From contig NZ_CP041151.1 in assembly GCF_006494715.1 (NCBI RefSeq), positions 124,001 through 188,000 on the forward strand: a stretch of 64,000 nt of DNA, in the 5' to 3' direction. The notes below the pieces were generated by a model that had not been told where the DNA came from, made no database searches, and saw only the letters and a list, made by a program, of their open reading frames with translations. Made by a program: the position numbers and the translations under genes. The DNA comes from Shewanella sp. SNU WT4. Lineage in GTDB: Bacteria; Pseudomonadota; Gammaproteobacteria; Enterobacterales; Shewanellaceae. Within the stretch, counting starts at the first letter, position 1, and each line of letters opens with the position of its first letter. Of this stretch, positions 9,191-18,880 are shown piece by piece.

Positions 9191-10624
9191 TTATTTCTTT
9201 TTGCGGCGTTTGACGACGGTTAGCCAGTCTAAGCTCATGCCTGATATGGCGTTAAAGCCGCGGATTCTGAATACAATTTTAAGTAGTTGCGGCCTTGGCC
9301 TAACTTTAGGTTCAACTGAGCGCGGCACAAACCACAGCACAACTAAGCCACGCAATAAGCCCGACACTAAAAACACCACAAAAATAGGGCTACTGAGCCA
9401 AGTGCCCCAGCCTGTCCACTGCAAAAAATCCGCGGCATAACTTGCAATGGCGCCGCCCGCGATGGCGCCAATAAACACTAAACCAGCACTCAGCGACGCT
9501 TGCAGGGCGGCGTAAGTAGCAAAGTCACTGCGAAATGGGCGAATGTCATAGAGATAATTGGCCGTGCTTAAGGTAAAGCCGCTCCAAGCTAAGCCAGAAA
9601 ACGCCTGCACGACTAAGATGTAGCCATAGTTGTCTGAAAACAGCCACAACACAGGTAAGCTTGGAATTAAGCTACTGGTAATTATCATCACTAAACGATT
9701 GCCATAACAATCACTAAAGCGCCCCCAAAAGCGTAAAGTCACAAACTGAGTTACCACAGAAGCAACGCTCGCCATCACGAACTCAAAGTAAGTAAACTGC
9801 AAATCTTCCAGCATATACACGGCAAAAAATGGCGCCGAAATGGCCACCATGCACTGCATGCCCGCCACAAATAAGCTGTAGTGGCGAAAGGTTTTATCTC
9901 GCCAAGCCCTGCCAAAATTCACTAAGGTTTGCACAAATACGCCTTTAACCTTGGGAATTCTGGCGACTGGGTCGTGCATTTGCCATAGCAACCAAGCCGA
10001 AACTACGCGGCCAATAGCGGCGATAGCAAACAATAAACTAAAGCCGAGCCACGCCATCTTGATGCCATCGGTTTGGGTCAATATTAACCCGCCACCAAAA
10101 AACACACTTAATGAGGCCATCATAGTTAAGCGAGTACGGGCAGCAAAAAATGCGCCGCGGCGCCGCTCTGGCACAATCGAGCCCATCCACGCACGCCAAT
10201 GGGGCTGAATAAGGTTGATAAAGCCATGATAAAAAACCGCTAAGGCAATAAATATCCATACCGCATGTTCAGGCTCAAACGCGGCGACCGCGCCCATGGC
10301 TAGCACCACCAGCGCTTGTAGTACTGCGCAGGCGACAATAAAGTGTTTGCGAGAAAAGTGGCTGGCGAGCCACACAGACAATAACTGAGCTATGGCGCCA
10401 AATAATTGCGGCAGGCCAGTGACCCAGCCCATTTGCGCTAAGCTAGCCCCCAGAAAAATTGCGTAGGCATTAAAGAAGTTGTCGCTGGTTGCCGTCATGG
10501 TCGATGACGCTAGCGCTTCTTGTTGTGAGCGACGTAAGGTTAAGCGCAGCCATAGTTTTCGCAGGCGGCGATTAAAATTGGTCTCTGCTGTGGGGGCATC
10601 TAGCAACTCAGCCCCTGACTCCAT
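9191..10624 (-). CDS. Major facilitator superfamily (MFS) transporter
   Basis: Inner-membrane transporter of about 477 residues with roughly 12 hydrophobic segments and a basic C-terminal tail ending in KRRKKK. The region after the second membrane helix (SVWLASHFSRKH) is the loop 2-3 position where MFS proteins carry their conserved basic motif. The start is set at ATG 10624 because AGGGA lies six bases upstream; the open frame runs further to 10687. The N-terminal 50 residues are cytoplasmic and charged. The substrate is unknown. It is divergent from rbsD, so it shares the region that holds the candidate CRP and RbsR sites, but nothing links it to ribose. I recognise the superfamily only. 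Confidence 0.8.
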   Translation of the reverse strand: MESGAELLDAPTAETNFNRRLRKLWLRLTLRRSQQEALASSTMTATSDNFFNAYAIFLGASLAQMGWVTGLPQLFGAIAQLLSVWLASHFSRKHFIVACAVLQALVVLAMGAVAAFEPEHAVWIFIALAVFYHGFINLIQPHWRAWMGSIVPERRRGAFFAARTRLTMMASLSVFFGGGLILTQTDGIKMAWLGFSLLFAIAAIGRVVSAWLLWQMHDPVARIPKVKGVFVQTLVNFGRAWRDKTFRHYSLFVAGMQCMVAISAPFFAVYMLEDLQFTYFEFVMASVASVVTQFVTLRFWGRFSDCYGNRLVMIITSSLIPSLPVLWLFSDNYGYILVVQAFSGLAWSGFTLSTANYLYDIRPFRSDFATYAALQASLSAGLVFIGAIAGGAIASYAADFLQWTGWGTWLSSPIFVVFLVSGLLRGLVVLWFVPRSVEPKVRPRPQLLKIVFRIRGFNAISGMSLDWLTVVKRRKKK

Positions 10625-10751
10625 TTCTTTCCCTGACACCTGTGGACCACTGACTTTTTTGATTATTATCGAGCAATTATCATACAAAGCTCGTTTTTCA
10701 TCCAGCCTTGTTTCGCCCTAGTTAAGTCCTAGTTAAGCCCTTGATTTTAAG

Positions 10752-10767
10752 CGTGACTGCGATCACG
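10752..10767 (+). promoter_or_regulatory. Candidate CRP-cAMP site upstream of rbsD
   Basis: CGTGACTGCGATCACG contains GTGA-N6-TCAC, the exact core of the CRP consensus, and is nearly fully palindromic. A TTGACC hexamer follows at 10771-10776. If transcription starts near 10801-10806 the site would be centred near -42 to -46, close to a class II position. The -10 element is not clear. Carbon catabolite control fits a ribose operon. Confidence 0.65.
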
Positions 10768-10818
10768 ATTTTGACCACATTTAGCTGCACAAAACTCAAT
10801 AACTGCCTACAGTTCAGC

Positions 10819-10847
10819 CATCGAAACGATTGCGCAAACGGTTCGCT
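10819..10847 (+). promoter_or_regulatory. Tandem LacI-family operator-like sites (candidate RbsR operators)
   Basis: Two adjacent half-overlapping motifs, TCGAAACGATTGCG (10821-10834) and GCGCAAACGGTTCGC (10832-10846), resemble the CGAAACGTTTCG core bound by LacI/PurR/RbsR-type repressors. They lie about 90 bases before rbsD, downstream of the candidate CRP site, which suits repression of the operon by the RbsR encoded at its end. Confidence 0.6.
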
Positions 10848-10935
10848 TGGGTTTTATCAGGATGACGACGCAAAACGAGTCACCAGGATTAACCAGCCAT
10901 AGCCGCCAGTGCTGACTTAACGTTGTGGTGAACTA

Positions 10936-11355
10936 ATGAAAAAAACTACCCTACTCAACCCTGCTTTATCAGCCTTGGTGGCCCAGTGTGGTCATTTTGA
11001 TGAAATTACCCTGTGTGATGCTGGCCTGCCTATTCCTAGCCATGTTGAGCGCATTGATATGGCGTTATCCCCAGGGGTACCAGATTTAGTGGCTTGTATT
11101 GATGCCATGTTATCTGAGCTGCAATTGCAATCTGTGACACTCGCCACTGAAATCATTGAGATAAATCCGCAAGTTCATCAGCAAATTCTGCAGCGTATCG
11201 AGCAAGAGCAAGCGCGTTGTGGTCGTCAGATTGAGATTCGTTATATCAGCCATGAAGCGTTTAAGCAGCAAAGCCATCGCAGTCGCGCCATTGTGCGAAG
11301 TGGTGAGTGTACTCCCTACGCCAATGTGATTTTTAGTTGTGGTGTACCCTTTTAA
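10936..11355 (+). CDS. rbsD: D-ribose pyranase
   Basis: Converts beta-D-ribopyranose to ribofuranose, the form phosphorylated by RbsK; cytoplasmic. The 139-residue length is typical. The N-terminal pattern GHFDEITLCDAGLPIP carries the conserved His20 and Asp28 of the active site, and the C-terminus has the usual E-C-x-P-Y-A-N motif (ECTPYANV). It is the first gene of rbsDACBKR, with 26 bases to rbsA. The ATG has a weak ribosome site (TGGTGAACTA). Regulation is probably by the CRP and RbsR candidate sites just upstream. Confidence 0.95.
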   Translation: MKKTTLLNPALSALVAQCGHFDEITLCDAGLPIPSHVERIDMALSPGVPDLVACIDAMLSELQLQSVTLATEIIEINPQVHQQILQRIEQEQARCGRQIEIRYISHEAFKQQSHRSRAIVRSGECTPYANVIFSCGVPF

Positions 11356-11381
11356 CTGACTGCCAATAAGGTCTGACAGAT

Positions 11382-12887
11382 ATGCAATCAGCCATCCTCA
11401 AATTACACAAGATAGTCAAAACCTTTCCCGGCGTTAAGGCGCTCGATGGTGCTAGCCTGCAGGTGTATCCTGGCAAAGTTATGGCGCTGATGGGCGAAAA
11501 TGGTGCCGGCAAATCCACCTTAATGAAGGTGCTCACCGGCATTTACACTTGTGATAGCGGCAGCATTGAATACCAAGGCCAGCCCGCGAGCTTTCAAGGG
11601 CCACGCCAATCACAATTAGCTGGGATCAGCATCATTCATCAAGAACTTAACTTGATCCCAGAATTATCCATTGCCGAAAACATCTTCTTAGGGCGCGAGC
11701 CTTGTCACCGCTTTGGCGCCATTGATTGGCCAACCATGTACCAGCAAGCCGATCAATTACTGGCGCGTTTAGATGTGAAGCACAGCAGCCGCACGCCACT
11801 GGGACAATTAAGCTTAGGCGAGCAGCAACTCGTTGAAATTGCTAAGGCGATTTCGTTTGAGTCCAAGGTCATCATTATGGATGAGCCCACAGATGCCCTC
11901 ACTGACGTGGAAACCTTAAGTCTGTTTAAAGTGATTAAGGAGCTCAAAGAGCAAGGCTGCGGTATCGTTTATATCTCCCATCGCCTCAAAGAAATTTTCA
12001 CCATTTGTGATGATGTCACTGTACTGCGTGATGGTCAGTTTGTTGCTGAGCGCAGCATCCAAGACTTAAACGAAGACGCCATGATTGAACTTATGGTGGG
12101 TCGCAAGCTCGATGAGCAATATCCTTATCAAGATCATCGCACTGCAAACACTTGCCTCGAATTACAAGATTTTTGCGCGGCTGATACGGCGCCCGTGAGT
12201 TTTAGCCTTAAACAAGGTGAGTTACTTGGGGTAGCAGGCTTAATGGGCGCGGGGCGTACTGAGCTAATGAAGCTGATTTTTGGTGCTATAGCGCGCCACT
12301 CAGGCAGCATTTTACTCAATGGAAAGAAGCTTACGATTAAGTCGAGCCAAGATGCCCTAGCCCAAGGCATAGCTTACATTTCTGAAGACAGAAAAGGCGA
12401 TGGTTTACTGCTGGAGCTTTCGGTTAAAGAAAACATGTCTATCAGCTGCCTGAAAGAGCTATCGCAGTTTGGTCAAATTCAGCATCAACGCGAGCAAGAG
12501 CAAGTCGCCGAGTTTATTCAAGCCTTTAATATTAAAACCCCCACGCAAGAGCAAGCCATTGGCTTGTTATCTGGCGGTAATCAGCAAAAGGTGGCGATTG
12601 CTAAAGGCTTAATGACTCAGCCTAAAGTGCTGATCTTAGATGAGCCGACCCGCGGCGTGGATGTTGGCGCCCGCAAAGAAATTTACCAACTGATTAATCA
12701 ATGTAAAGCCCAAGGACTGGCGGTGATCATGGTGTCATCGGACATGCCAGAACTGCTGGGACTGAGCGATCGAATTTTAGTCATGCACCAAGGTCAGATC
12801 AGCGCTGAATTTGAGCGTCATCAAGCTGGCCAAGAACAAATCCTTGCCGCTGCCGTCGGCAAATACCACACTGAGGAAACGCTATGA
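11382..12887 (+). CDS. rbsA: Ribose ABC transporter, ATP-binding protein
   Basis: Energises ribose uptake with RbsB and RbsC. It is a 501-residue tandem ATPase like all CUT2-class sugar importers. The first half has Walker [10 protein letters not shown], signature LSLGEQQ and Walker [11 protein letters not shown]. The second half has a degenerate Walker A (GLMGAGRTE), signature LSGGNQQKV and Walker [12 protein letters not shown]. The asymmetry between the halves is normal for the family. The stop overlaps the rbsC start by four bases (ATGA), which indicates translational coupling. The position between rbsD and rbsC matches E. coli. Confidence 0.96.
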   Translation: MQSAILKLHKIVKTFPGVKALDGASLQVYPGKVMALMGENGAGKSTLMKVLTGIYTCDSGSIEYQGQPASFQGPRQSQLAGISIIHQELNLIPELSIAENIFLGREPCHRFGAIDWPTMYQQADQLLARLDVKHSSRTPLGQLSLGEQQLVEIAKAISFESKVIIMDEPTDALTDVETLSLFKVIKELKEQGCGIVYISHRLKEIFTICDDVTVLRDGQFVAERSIQDLNEDAMIELMVGRKLDEQYPYQDHRTANTCLELQDFCAADTAPVSFSLKQGELLGVAGLMGAGRTELMKLIFGAIARHSGSILLNGKKLTIKSSQDALAQGIAYISEDRKGDGLLLELSVKENMSISCLKELSQFGQIQHQREQEQVAEFIQAFNIKTPTQEQAIGLLSGGNQQKVAIAKGLMTQPKVLILDEPTRGVDVGARKEIYQLINQCKAQGLAVIMVSSDMPELLGLSDRILVMHQGQISAEFERHQAGQEQILAAAVGKYHTEETL

Positions 12888-13867
12888 AGTCTGTAAGCAC
12901 TAGTCCTACGGCCGCGCCATCGCTGCAAAGCGCTCGCATTAAATCTTGGATGATTGAACAAAAATCGCTACTGGCATTGATGCTGTTAATCGCGCTGGTT
13001 TCTATGCTCAATCCGCATTTTTTCAGTGTTGATAACCTGCTTAATATTCTGCGTCAAACCTCAGTGAACGCCATCATAGCCGTTGGCATGACCTTAGTTA
13101 TTTTAACGGCGGGCATCGACTTAAGTGTGGGCTCAGTTTTAGCCTTATGCGGCGCGCTCGCAGCCACCTTAATTGGCATGGAAGTGCCTGTATTAGTGGC
13201 TGTACCAACCGCATTAGTGGCGGGGGCAACCTTAGGCGCAATTAGCGGCATTATTATTGCCAAAGGCAAGGTACAAGCCTTTATCGCGACCTTAGTGACT
13301 ATGACACTGCTGCGCGGCGTCACTATGGTGTACACCGACGGGCGCCCAGTTTCTACTGGCTTTACCGATGTGGCCGATCAGTTTGCTTGGTTTGGTACTG
13401 GCTCTGCCCTTGGCATTCCTGTGCCGGTATGGCTGATGGTGATGGTGTTTGCATCTATCTGGTATCTGTTAAACCACACCCGTTTTGGCCGCTACATTTA
13501 TGCCGTCGGTGGCAATGAAGCCGCAGCTAAGCTTTCTGGCATAAATGTGGATCGCGTAAAAATTGGCGTCTATGCCTTGTGCGGCACCTTATCGGCGCTA
13601 GCGGCAATTATCGTAACCTCACGCTTATCTTCAGCGCAGCCGACTGCCGGTATGGGTTATGAGCTCGATGCCATTGCCGCAGTAGTATTAGGCGGCACTA
13701 GCCTTGCGGGCGGTAAAGGTCGAATTATGGGTACCTTAGTGGGCGCCTTGATCATCGGCTTCTTAAACAATGCCTTAAACCTACTTGATGTCTCTTCTTA
13801 CTACCAAATGATAGTCAAGGCCAGCGTGATTTTGCTGGCGGTGATGGTCGATAACAAACATAAATAA
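12884..13867 (+). CDS. rbsC: Ribose ABC transporter, permease
   Basis: Inner-membrane permease of 327 residues with about 8-10 hydrophobic segments; as a dimer it forms the ribose channel powered by RbsA. The pattern [18 protein letters not shown] near residues 65-82 is the hallmark of CUT2 (BPD_transp_2) permeases, as is [23 protein letters not shown] later. A 25-residue polar N-terminal tail precedes the first helix. It overlaps rbsA by four bases and is followed 13 bases later by rbsB. Confidence 0.95.
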   Translation: MKSVSTSPTAAPSLQSARIKSWMIEQKSLLALMLLIALVSMLNPHFFSVDNLLNILRQTSVNAIIAVGMTLVILTAGIDLSVGSVLALCGALAATLIGMEVPVLVAVPTALVAGATLGAISGIIIAKGKVQAFIATLVTMTLLRGVTMVYTDGRPVSTGFTDVADQFAWFGTGSALGIPVPVWLMVMVFASIWYLLNHTRFGRYIYAVGGNEAAAKLSGINVDRVKIGVYALCGTLSALAAIIVTSRLSSAQPTAGMGYELDAIAAVVLGGTSLAGGKGRIMGTLVGALIIGFLNNALNLLDVSSYYQMIVKASVILLAVMVDNKHK

Positions 13868-13880
13868 TAAGGGTATCCCA

Positions 13881-14765
13881 ATGAAATCATTACAACTTGC
13901 CATTAAAGCTAGCTTGATTGGTCTGTCGTTAACTTTGGCCAATAACGCCTTAGCACAAGATACCTTAGCTATGGTGGTATCGACCCTCAATAACCCTTTC
14001 TTTGTGACCATGAAGCAAGGCGCTGAAGCCAAAGCGCAGGAACTCGGTTACCGCTTGATAGTGTTAGATTCGCAAAATGATCCGAGCAAAGAATTAGCCA
14101 ACGTGGAAGATTTAACCATACGTGGCGTTAAGGCGATTCTTATCAATCCAACCGATTCAGATGCTGTGACTAACGCCATTCGTCTGGCCAATAACAGCAA
14201 TATTCCTGTCATGACCTTAGATAGAGGCGCAAGTCGCGGCGCGATAGCCAGCCACATAGCGTCAGACAATATTGCAGGCGGTAAGTTAGCGGCGCAGTTT
14301 ATTGCAGAGCGCTTAGGCGCTGATGCCAAAATCATTCAGTTAGAAGGTATTGCTGGAACCTCAGCAGCGCGCGAGCGCGGCCAAGGCTTTGCAGAAGGCG
14401 CACAAGCCCATAACCTCACAATTCTTGCCAGTCAGCCAGCGGACTTTGATCGCACTAAAGGCATGAACGTGTTGGAAAACTTACTAATTGCCAATCAAAG
14501 CGCCAATGCTGTATTTGCCCAAAATGATGAAATGGCCTTAGGTGCGGTGCGCGCAGCCCAAGCCGCCGGTAAAGAGTTACTGATAGTCGGTTTTGATGGC
14601 ACAGATGAAGGCATTGCCGTCGTTAAGCGTAAGCGTTTAGGTGCTACCATTGCCCAGCAGCCAGAGCTTATTGGTGCCTTAGGGGTTGAATCCGCCCATA
14701 AGTTACTGCAAGGCCAAAGCGTTGAAGCCTTTATTCCCGTGCCATTAAAAGTTATCAGTCAATAA
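13881..14765 (+). CDS. rbsB: Ribose ABC transporter, periplasmic binding protein
   Basis: Periplasmic D-ribose-binding protein that delivers sugar to RbsAC. A Sec signal peptide is visible (basic MKSLQLAIK, hydrophobic core, probable cleavage after NNALA). The mature start [19 protein letters not shown] is the type I periplasmic sugar-binding fold, and the [16 protein letters not shown] and VGFDGTDEG motifs are diagnostic. Its 294 residues match E. coli RbsB (296). The ribosome site AAGGG lies seven bases before ATG. The last base of the stop overlaps an alternative rbsK start. Confidence 0.96.
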   Translation: MKSLQLAIKASLIGLSLTLANNALAQDTLAMVVSTLNNPFFVTMKQGAEAKAQELGYRLIVLDSQNDPSKELANVEDLTIRGVKAILINPTDSDAVTNAIRLANNSNIPVMTLDRGASRGAIASHIASDNIAGGKLAAQFIAERLGADAKIIQLEGIAGTSAARERGQGFAEGAQAHNLTILASQPADFDRTKGMNVLENLLIANQSANAVFAQNDEMALGAVRAAQAAGKELLIVGFDGTDEGIAVVKRKRLGATIAQQPELIGALGVESAHKLLQGQSVEAFIPVPLKVISQ

Positions 14766-14779
14766 TGAAGGAAAGCCCT

Positions 14780-15703
14780 ATGAGTAAGCTTGTTGTCTTA
14801 GGTAGTGTTAATGCTGACCATGTGGTGCAAGTACCGAGTTTCCCGCGTCCAGGTGAAACCTTAACGGCTAGCGGTTATCAAGTGATTGCTGGCGGTAAAG
14901 GCGCTAACCAAGCGGTTGCCGCCGCGCGCTTAGGTGCCGATGTCGCCTTTATTGCTTGCGTGGGTGATGATGACTTTGGCGCGCGCATGCATAAAGAATA
15001 TCAAGCCTTAGGCATGGATGTGTCTGGCCTTATGACAACGCCAGACATGACCACAGGTGTGGCTATGATCCAAGTGGCAGACAGTGGTGAGAACAGCATT
15101 TGTATCGCCCCAGGCGCCAATGCCGCATTAACGCCAGCGCGTTTAGCGCCGCATTTAGGCTTAATATCTAACGCTGATACTTTACTGATGCAGTTAGAAA
15201 CGCCGCTAGATACCATTTTTATGGCGGCATCAGCCGCTAAAGACGCTGGCACCTTAGTGGTACTAAACCCAGCGCCAGCGATGGCATTGAGTGATGAATT
15301 ATTAGCAAAAGTTGATATCATCACCCCCAATGAAACCGAAGCTGAGTTACTCACCGGCATTAAGGTTGAAAATCTTGAGCACGCAGCCTTAGCGGCCGCC
15401 CACTTACATGCCAAAGGCATAGCGACCGTCATGATTACTTTAGGTAGCCAAGGCGTGTTTTTAAGTGAGCGCGGCGAAGGCCAGCAAATTGCTGGCTTTA
15501 AAGTAGAAGTGAAAGACACTACCGCCGCGGGCGATACTTTTAACGCTGGCGTACTCACGGGTTTACAGCAAGGCATGAGTTTGCCTGATGCCATAGTGTT
15601 TGCCCACGGCGCAGCCGCTATCAGCGTGAGCCGTTTTGGCGCTCAAACGTCAATCCCTGTGCGCAGTGAAGTGGATGCTTTTTTAGCGACTCATAGCCGT
15701 TAA
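14780..15703 (+). CDS. rbsK: Ribokinase
   Basis: PfkB-family kinase that phosphorylates ribofuranose to ribose 5-phosphate in the cytoplasm. PfkB signature 1 is GGKGANQAVAAARLG near residue 37; signature 2 is DTTAAGDTFNAGVL with the catalytic Asp. The ATG at 14780 is chosen over 14765 because AAGGA lies upstream at normal distance and it gives the usual MSKLVVLGSVNADH start. The length, 307 residues, equals E. coli RbsK (309). A long hairpin follows before rbsR. Confidence 0.95.
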   Translation: MSKLVVLGSVNADHVVQVPSFPRPGETLTASGYQVIAGGKGANQAVAAARLGADVAFIACVGDDDFGARMHKEYQALGMDVSGLMTTPDMTTGVAMIQVADSGENSICIAPGANAALTPARLAPHLGLISNADTLLMQLETPLDTIFMAASAAKDAGTLVVLNPAPAMALSDELLAKVDIITPNETEAELLTGIKVENLEHAALAAAHLHAKGIATVMITLGSQGVFLSERGEGQQIAGFKVEVKDTTAAGDTFNAGVLTGLQQGMSLPDAIVFAHGAAAISVSRFGAQTSIPVRSEVDAFLATHSR

Positions 15704-15718
15704 TTTGGCTCTTATGCG

Positions 15719-15774
15719 AGCTCATTTACGCGCTTATCTCAGTTAAATTTTGCCTGAGTCAGCGTAAATGAGCT
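15719..15774 (+). repeat. Inverted repeat between rbsK and rbsR
   Basis: A perfect 13-bp inverted repeat (15719-15731 with 15762-15774) encloses 30 bases that contain a second nested repeat (CTCAG 15738-15742 with CTGAG 15754-15758). No T-run follows, so it is not a standard terminator. It may be an mRNA-stability hairpin that sets rbsR levels below those of the upstream genes. Confidence 0.75.
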
Positions 15775-15823
15775 TCACTTGCCGCTTACGGCAACTCGAT
15801 TTTTAGGACAATTAAGCACGCCC

Positions 15824-16828
15824 ATGGCCACCATTAAAGACATAGCTAAGCTCGCGCAAGTATCCACCTCGACGGTGAGTCACGTGCTCAATAACACGCG
15901 CTTTGTGAGCGATGAAGTTAAAGAGCGAGTGCAGGCGGCAGTTAAGGAGCTCAACTATGCACCCTCGGCACTGGCGCGCAGCTTAAAGACCAAACATACC
16001 CGCACCTTTGGCATGCTAGTGACCACCTCCACTAACCCTTTTTTCGCCGAAGTGGTTAAAGGCGTGGAGTCTCATTGCTATCAGCATGGCTACAGCCTAA
16101 TGCTGTGCAATACCGAAGGCGATGCCGAGCGCATTCGTTTTAACTTATCGACCTTACTGCAAAAACAAGTGGATGGCTTATTGCTGATGTGCAGTGAAGC
16201 CGAAGCGCAAGCGTTTGCGCAGCTTAGCAGCCAACCTAACTTACCGACTGTGGTGATGGATTGGGGGCCGACGAATTTTCAGTGCGATAAGATTCAAGAT
16301 AACTCGCGCCAAGGCGGTTATTTAGCGACGCGCTATTTGATTGAGCAAGGCCATCAGCTCATAGGTTGCGTCACAGGCCCGCTTGATAAGTTACCATCGC
16401 AGCAACGTTTAGCCGGCTTTACGGATGCCATGAACGAGGCCAAGCTCAGCATCAAGCCTGAATGGCAAGTCAGTGGTAATTTTGAATGTGATGGCGGCGC
16501 TGCCGCTTTTGCCGATTTAATCAAAGCGCCAAACCTGCCTACTGCCATGTTTGTGGGTAACGACATGATGGCCATGGGCTTTATGCACGCCGCCTATAAT
16601 GCTGGCCTTAACATTCCAGAGCAGTTGTCTGTGATTGGTTATGATGACATTGAGCTGGCGCGCTACTTAACCCCAGCGCTAACCACAATCCACCAGCCAA
16701 AGCAGCAATTAGGCCACACAGCCGTGGAAGTATTACTGGCGCGCTTAGATAACCCAGGCAGCAGCAAGACCATACAGCTAGAACCTAGCTTAGTGGTCAG
16801 GGATTCAGTTAAAAAGATAAACCCTTAA
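15824..16828 (+). CDS. rbsR: Ribose operon repressor, LacI family
   Basis: Transcriptional repressor of the rbs genes, released by ribose. The N-terminal LacI helix-turn-helix is ATIKDIAKLAQVSTSTVSHVL, followed by the hinge SALARSLKT and a periplasmic-binding-protein-like effector domain (TTSTNPFFAEVVKGVE, GYDDIELARYLTPALTTI). ATG 15824 is chosen because it places the HTH at residue 2 as in E. coli RbsR; the frame also runs back to a TTG at 15779. It has 334 residues. As last gene of the operon it would be autoregulated through the LacI-type sites upstream of rbsD. Confidence 0.93.
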   Translation: MATIKDIAKLAQVSTSTVSHVLNNTRFVSDEVKERVQAAVKELNYAPSALARSLKTKHTRTFGMLVTTSTNPFFAEVVKGVESHCYQHGYSLMLCNTEGDAERIRFNLSTLLQKQVDGLLLMCSEAEAQAFAQLSSQPNLPTVVMDWGPTNFQCDKIQDNSRQGGYLATRYLIEQGHQLIGCVTGPLDKLPSQQRLAGFTDAMNEAKLSIKPEWQVSGNFECDGGAAAFADLIKAPNLPTAMFVGNDMMAMGFMHAAYNAGLNIPEQLSVIGYDDIELARYLTPALTTIHQPKQQLGHTAVEVLLARLDNPGSSKTIQLEPSLVVRDSVKKINP

Positions 16829-16878
16829 GCGTTTACCTTTTTACCCATTGCGACACGACTCTTGCTAATTCCAAAGCC

Positions 16879-18870
16879 TTAGAAATACCAAAGCAAATTA
16901 AGATTGGCGTAGGCTTGGCGGCCTTGCCATTCTTGATACCCTACTTCAGAGCGCACTGCCCATTCCTGGCCATAAGTGAGTGATGGCAAGTTAAGCTGCC
17001 ATTTAAGGCTCACCTGCGCGCGCGCATCTATGGCTTTATCGGTTTGCCACAAGTACTGAGCAGACAACCACCATTTATCTAAATTGCTTTGCTCAAACAC
17101 TAGGCCCGCCTCAGCGCCAAGACCTAAACTCATGGCAGCATCTAATATCGGCGCGCTATTGATTTCGCCGCTGGCTAACACATAAGTGTGCAATCCGCGC
17201 GGGTCACCAAAGGCTTTACCATAACCGCCTTGGGCAAAATAACGATTCTGCCGACCATCATCTAGCACTTGTCTGTCAGTGCCCACACGCACATTCCACG
17301 CCCATGAATCAAACAGGCTATTAGATGTTGCTAGCGACATGGCATCGAACAAATACAAGCGGTTAAGCTGTAACTTAGCGCGCTCATCAAGCCCTAACTC
17401 AACATCTAAGAAGCTAATTTGCGCGCCCGGCACAAAGCCTAAAGGATTATCGATTAAGTCGTGATAGGCGCCGCGCCACTGCCACGTTAACGCCTGCGAA
17501 TCGCCATAACTAGCAACTCCCATTCCTGCGCGCATGGAGCCGTGACCATCGGTTGGTGAGCCATCAGGAACAGCCACAGCCGTAAAGGGGGATGGCGCAT
17601 CTACTAAACTGCGCTGACGCAATAGCGCCGAGAGCTTAGGCGCTGTGGTGTCTCTATCGAGCCCGTCATTATAAAAGCGAAAATTAAGCATCTCGTAAGC
17701 CATTTCTAATAACTTGGCTTGCTCATCAAGGCTAATGCCTGAGGCTTGTTCTTCTGGGCTTGGTTTTTCGGTGCTGTGATTTTCAGAGATGAGTTTCTCT
17801 GAGAGTGCTTGCTCTGATATTGATTGTTCAGAAATTGGTTGTTCAGAAACTGGCGGCTTAGGCGCAGCAACCAAGGTTTCAATACTGAGCTCATCACGGC
17901 TAATCGCGAGCGCTTGTTTAAGCTCAGTCTCAGTTAATTGACCGGCATAATGATGTAAACGCGTACCAAAGGCGGGGCGATATTGCGGCGTTTGCAACAG
18001 TCCAGCTGCAGCGAGCACATTCACTGTATCGGCAGGGATTGCATGCAGCGGAAACTCTTGGGTAAATTGCCACTCTTCCCGCGCTAGTTGCAGTACAGAA
18101 AGCAGCTGATACGAGCAATTTTCATCGAGAAAATAATACTCAAACGAGGCGTTTTGTAGCTCCCACAAGTGCATCAAGATAAAGTGAACTTCAGCCTCAC
18201 TGAGGTTAAGTTGATATTCCCACATGTCGCGCGATTCAAAGTCGTTGTATTCACGCACTTTGCGATAATAAGGCATCAAGGAAAACGCGGCCTGATAATC
18301 CCCCACTAAGCCGCGGTAGGCGTACATCATGGCATTATCGTTTTCGTTGGCATTGGCCGCAAAGTTAATGGCAAACGCCACCAGTTCGCGATGGCGAGTC
18401 TGATCTTTAGCATCAATGCGCAGCAAAGTATGACCAAACATGGATGAGGGGTTATTCATAAAGGCAGTAGGGAAAACTAACGTCATGGCGGCGGGATCAA
18501 TGATCTTAAGCCACTCGTCACGCTCATCACACACAGGCGCTTGCCACTCATTAAAACCTTGAGTCTGTAACCACTTAAAACGCGCGGGATACAGGCAAGT
18601 TTGCACAAACTCACCGCTTGCTTGCTCGGCGCTAAATGTTGATATCGTAGCGGCAAGCTCAGCATTCGGGTCATTTTTACCGCTTGGCGCTAAAAAGAAG
18701 CGACCCGCATCAATTTGGCTCTGCCAGCTTTCACCTTGCTTTACATAATGGCCAAGCTTGAGCCAAGTGGGCGATTGCGCCAAAGAAGACAAGTCAGCAT
18801 TGGCATAACTTGGGGCGCAGAATAACAGCAGGACAGCACAGGCGTTGATGGCAGTTCGCGACAAGGTCAA
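16879..18870 (-). CDS. DUF4105 (Lnb N-terminal) envelope protein with Ser-Glu repeat linker
   Basis: 663-residue exported protein. A Sec signal peptide (cleavage likely after ANA, about residue 25) leads into a DUF4105 domain, which carries FMNNPSSMFGHTLLRI near residue 140 and DENCSYQLL near residue 250. DUF4105 relates to the N-terminal domain of the lipoprotein intramolecular transacylase Lnb, so acyl or envelope-lipid chemistry is possible but unproven here. Around residues 340-370 there is a low-complexity linker with repeated I-S-E-Q/A-L-S-E units. The C-terminal half (ending in WYF) has alternating hydrophobic strands typical of outer-membrane-associated proteins. It lies downstream of the DUF3015 gene but is separated from it by a terminator. 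Confidence 0.75.
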   Translation of the reverse strand: MTLSRTAINACAVLLLFCAPSYANADLSSLAQSPTWLKLGHYVKQGESWQSQIDAGRFFLAPSGKNDPNAELAATISTFSAEQASGEFVQTCLYPARFKWLQTQGFNEWQAPVCDERDEWLKIIDPAAMTLVFPTAFMNNPSSMFGHTLLRIDAKDQTRHRELVAFAINFAANANENDNAMMYAYRGLVGDYQAAFSLMPYYRKVREYNDFESRDMWEYQLNLSEAEVHFILMHLWELQNASFEYYFLDENCSYQLLSVLQLAREEWQFTQEFPLHAIPADTVNVLAAAGLLQTPQYRPAFGTRLHHYAGQLTETELKQALAISRDELSIETLVAAPKPPVSEQPISEQSISEQALSEKLISENHSTEKPSPEEQASGISLDEQAKLLEMAYEMLNFRFYNDGLDRDTTAPKLSALLRQRSLVDAPSPFTAVAVPDGSPTDGHGSMRAGMGVASYGDSQALTWQWRGAYHDLIDNPLGFVPGAQISFLDVELGLDERAKLQLNRLYLFDAMSLATSNSLFDSWAWNVRVGTDRQVLDDGRQNRYFAQGGYGKAFGDPRGLHTYVLASGEINSAPILDAAMSLGLGAEAGLVFEQSNLDKWWLSAQYLWQTDKAIDARAQVSLKWQLNLPSLTYGQEWAVRSEVGYQEWQGRQAYANLNLLWYF

Positions 18871-18880
18871 AATTCCCTAA

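Noticed and set aside
10625..10751. Promoter for the divergent MFS gene from the direct repeat CTAGTTAAG near 10717-10735
   Set aside because: The repeat is short and no -35/-10 pair with good spacing was found next to it.
15001..15594. 197-residue minus-strand frame across rbsK
   Set aside because: Antisense shadow of the ribokinase gene; the plus-strand protein is clear and complete.
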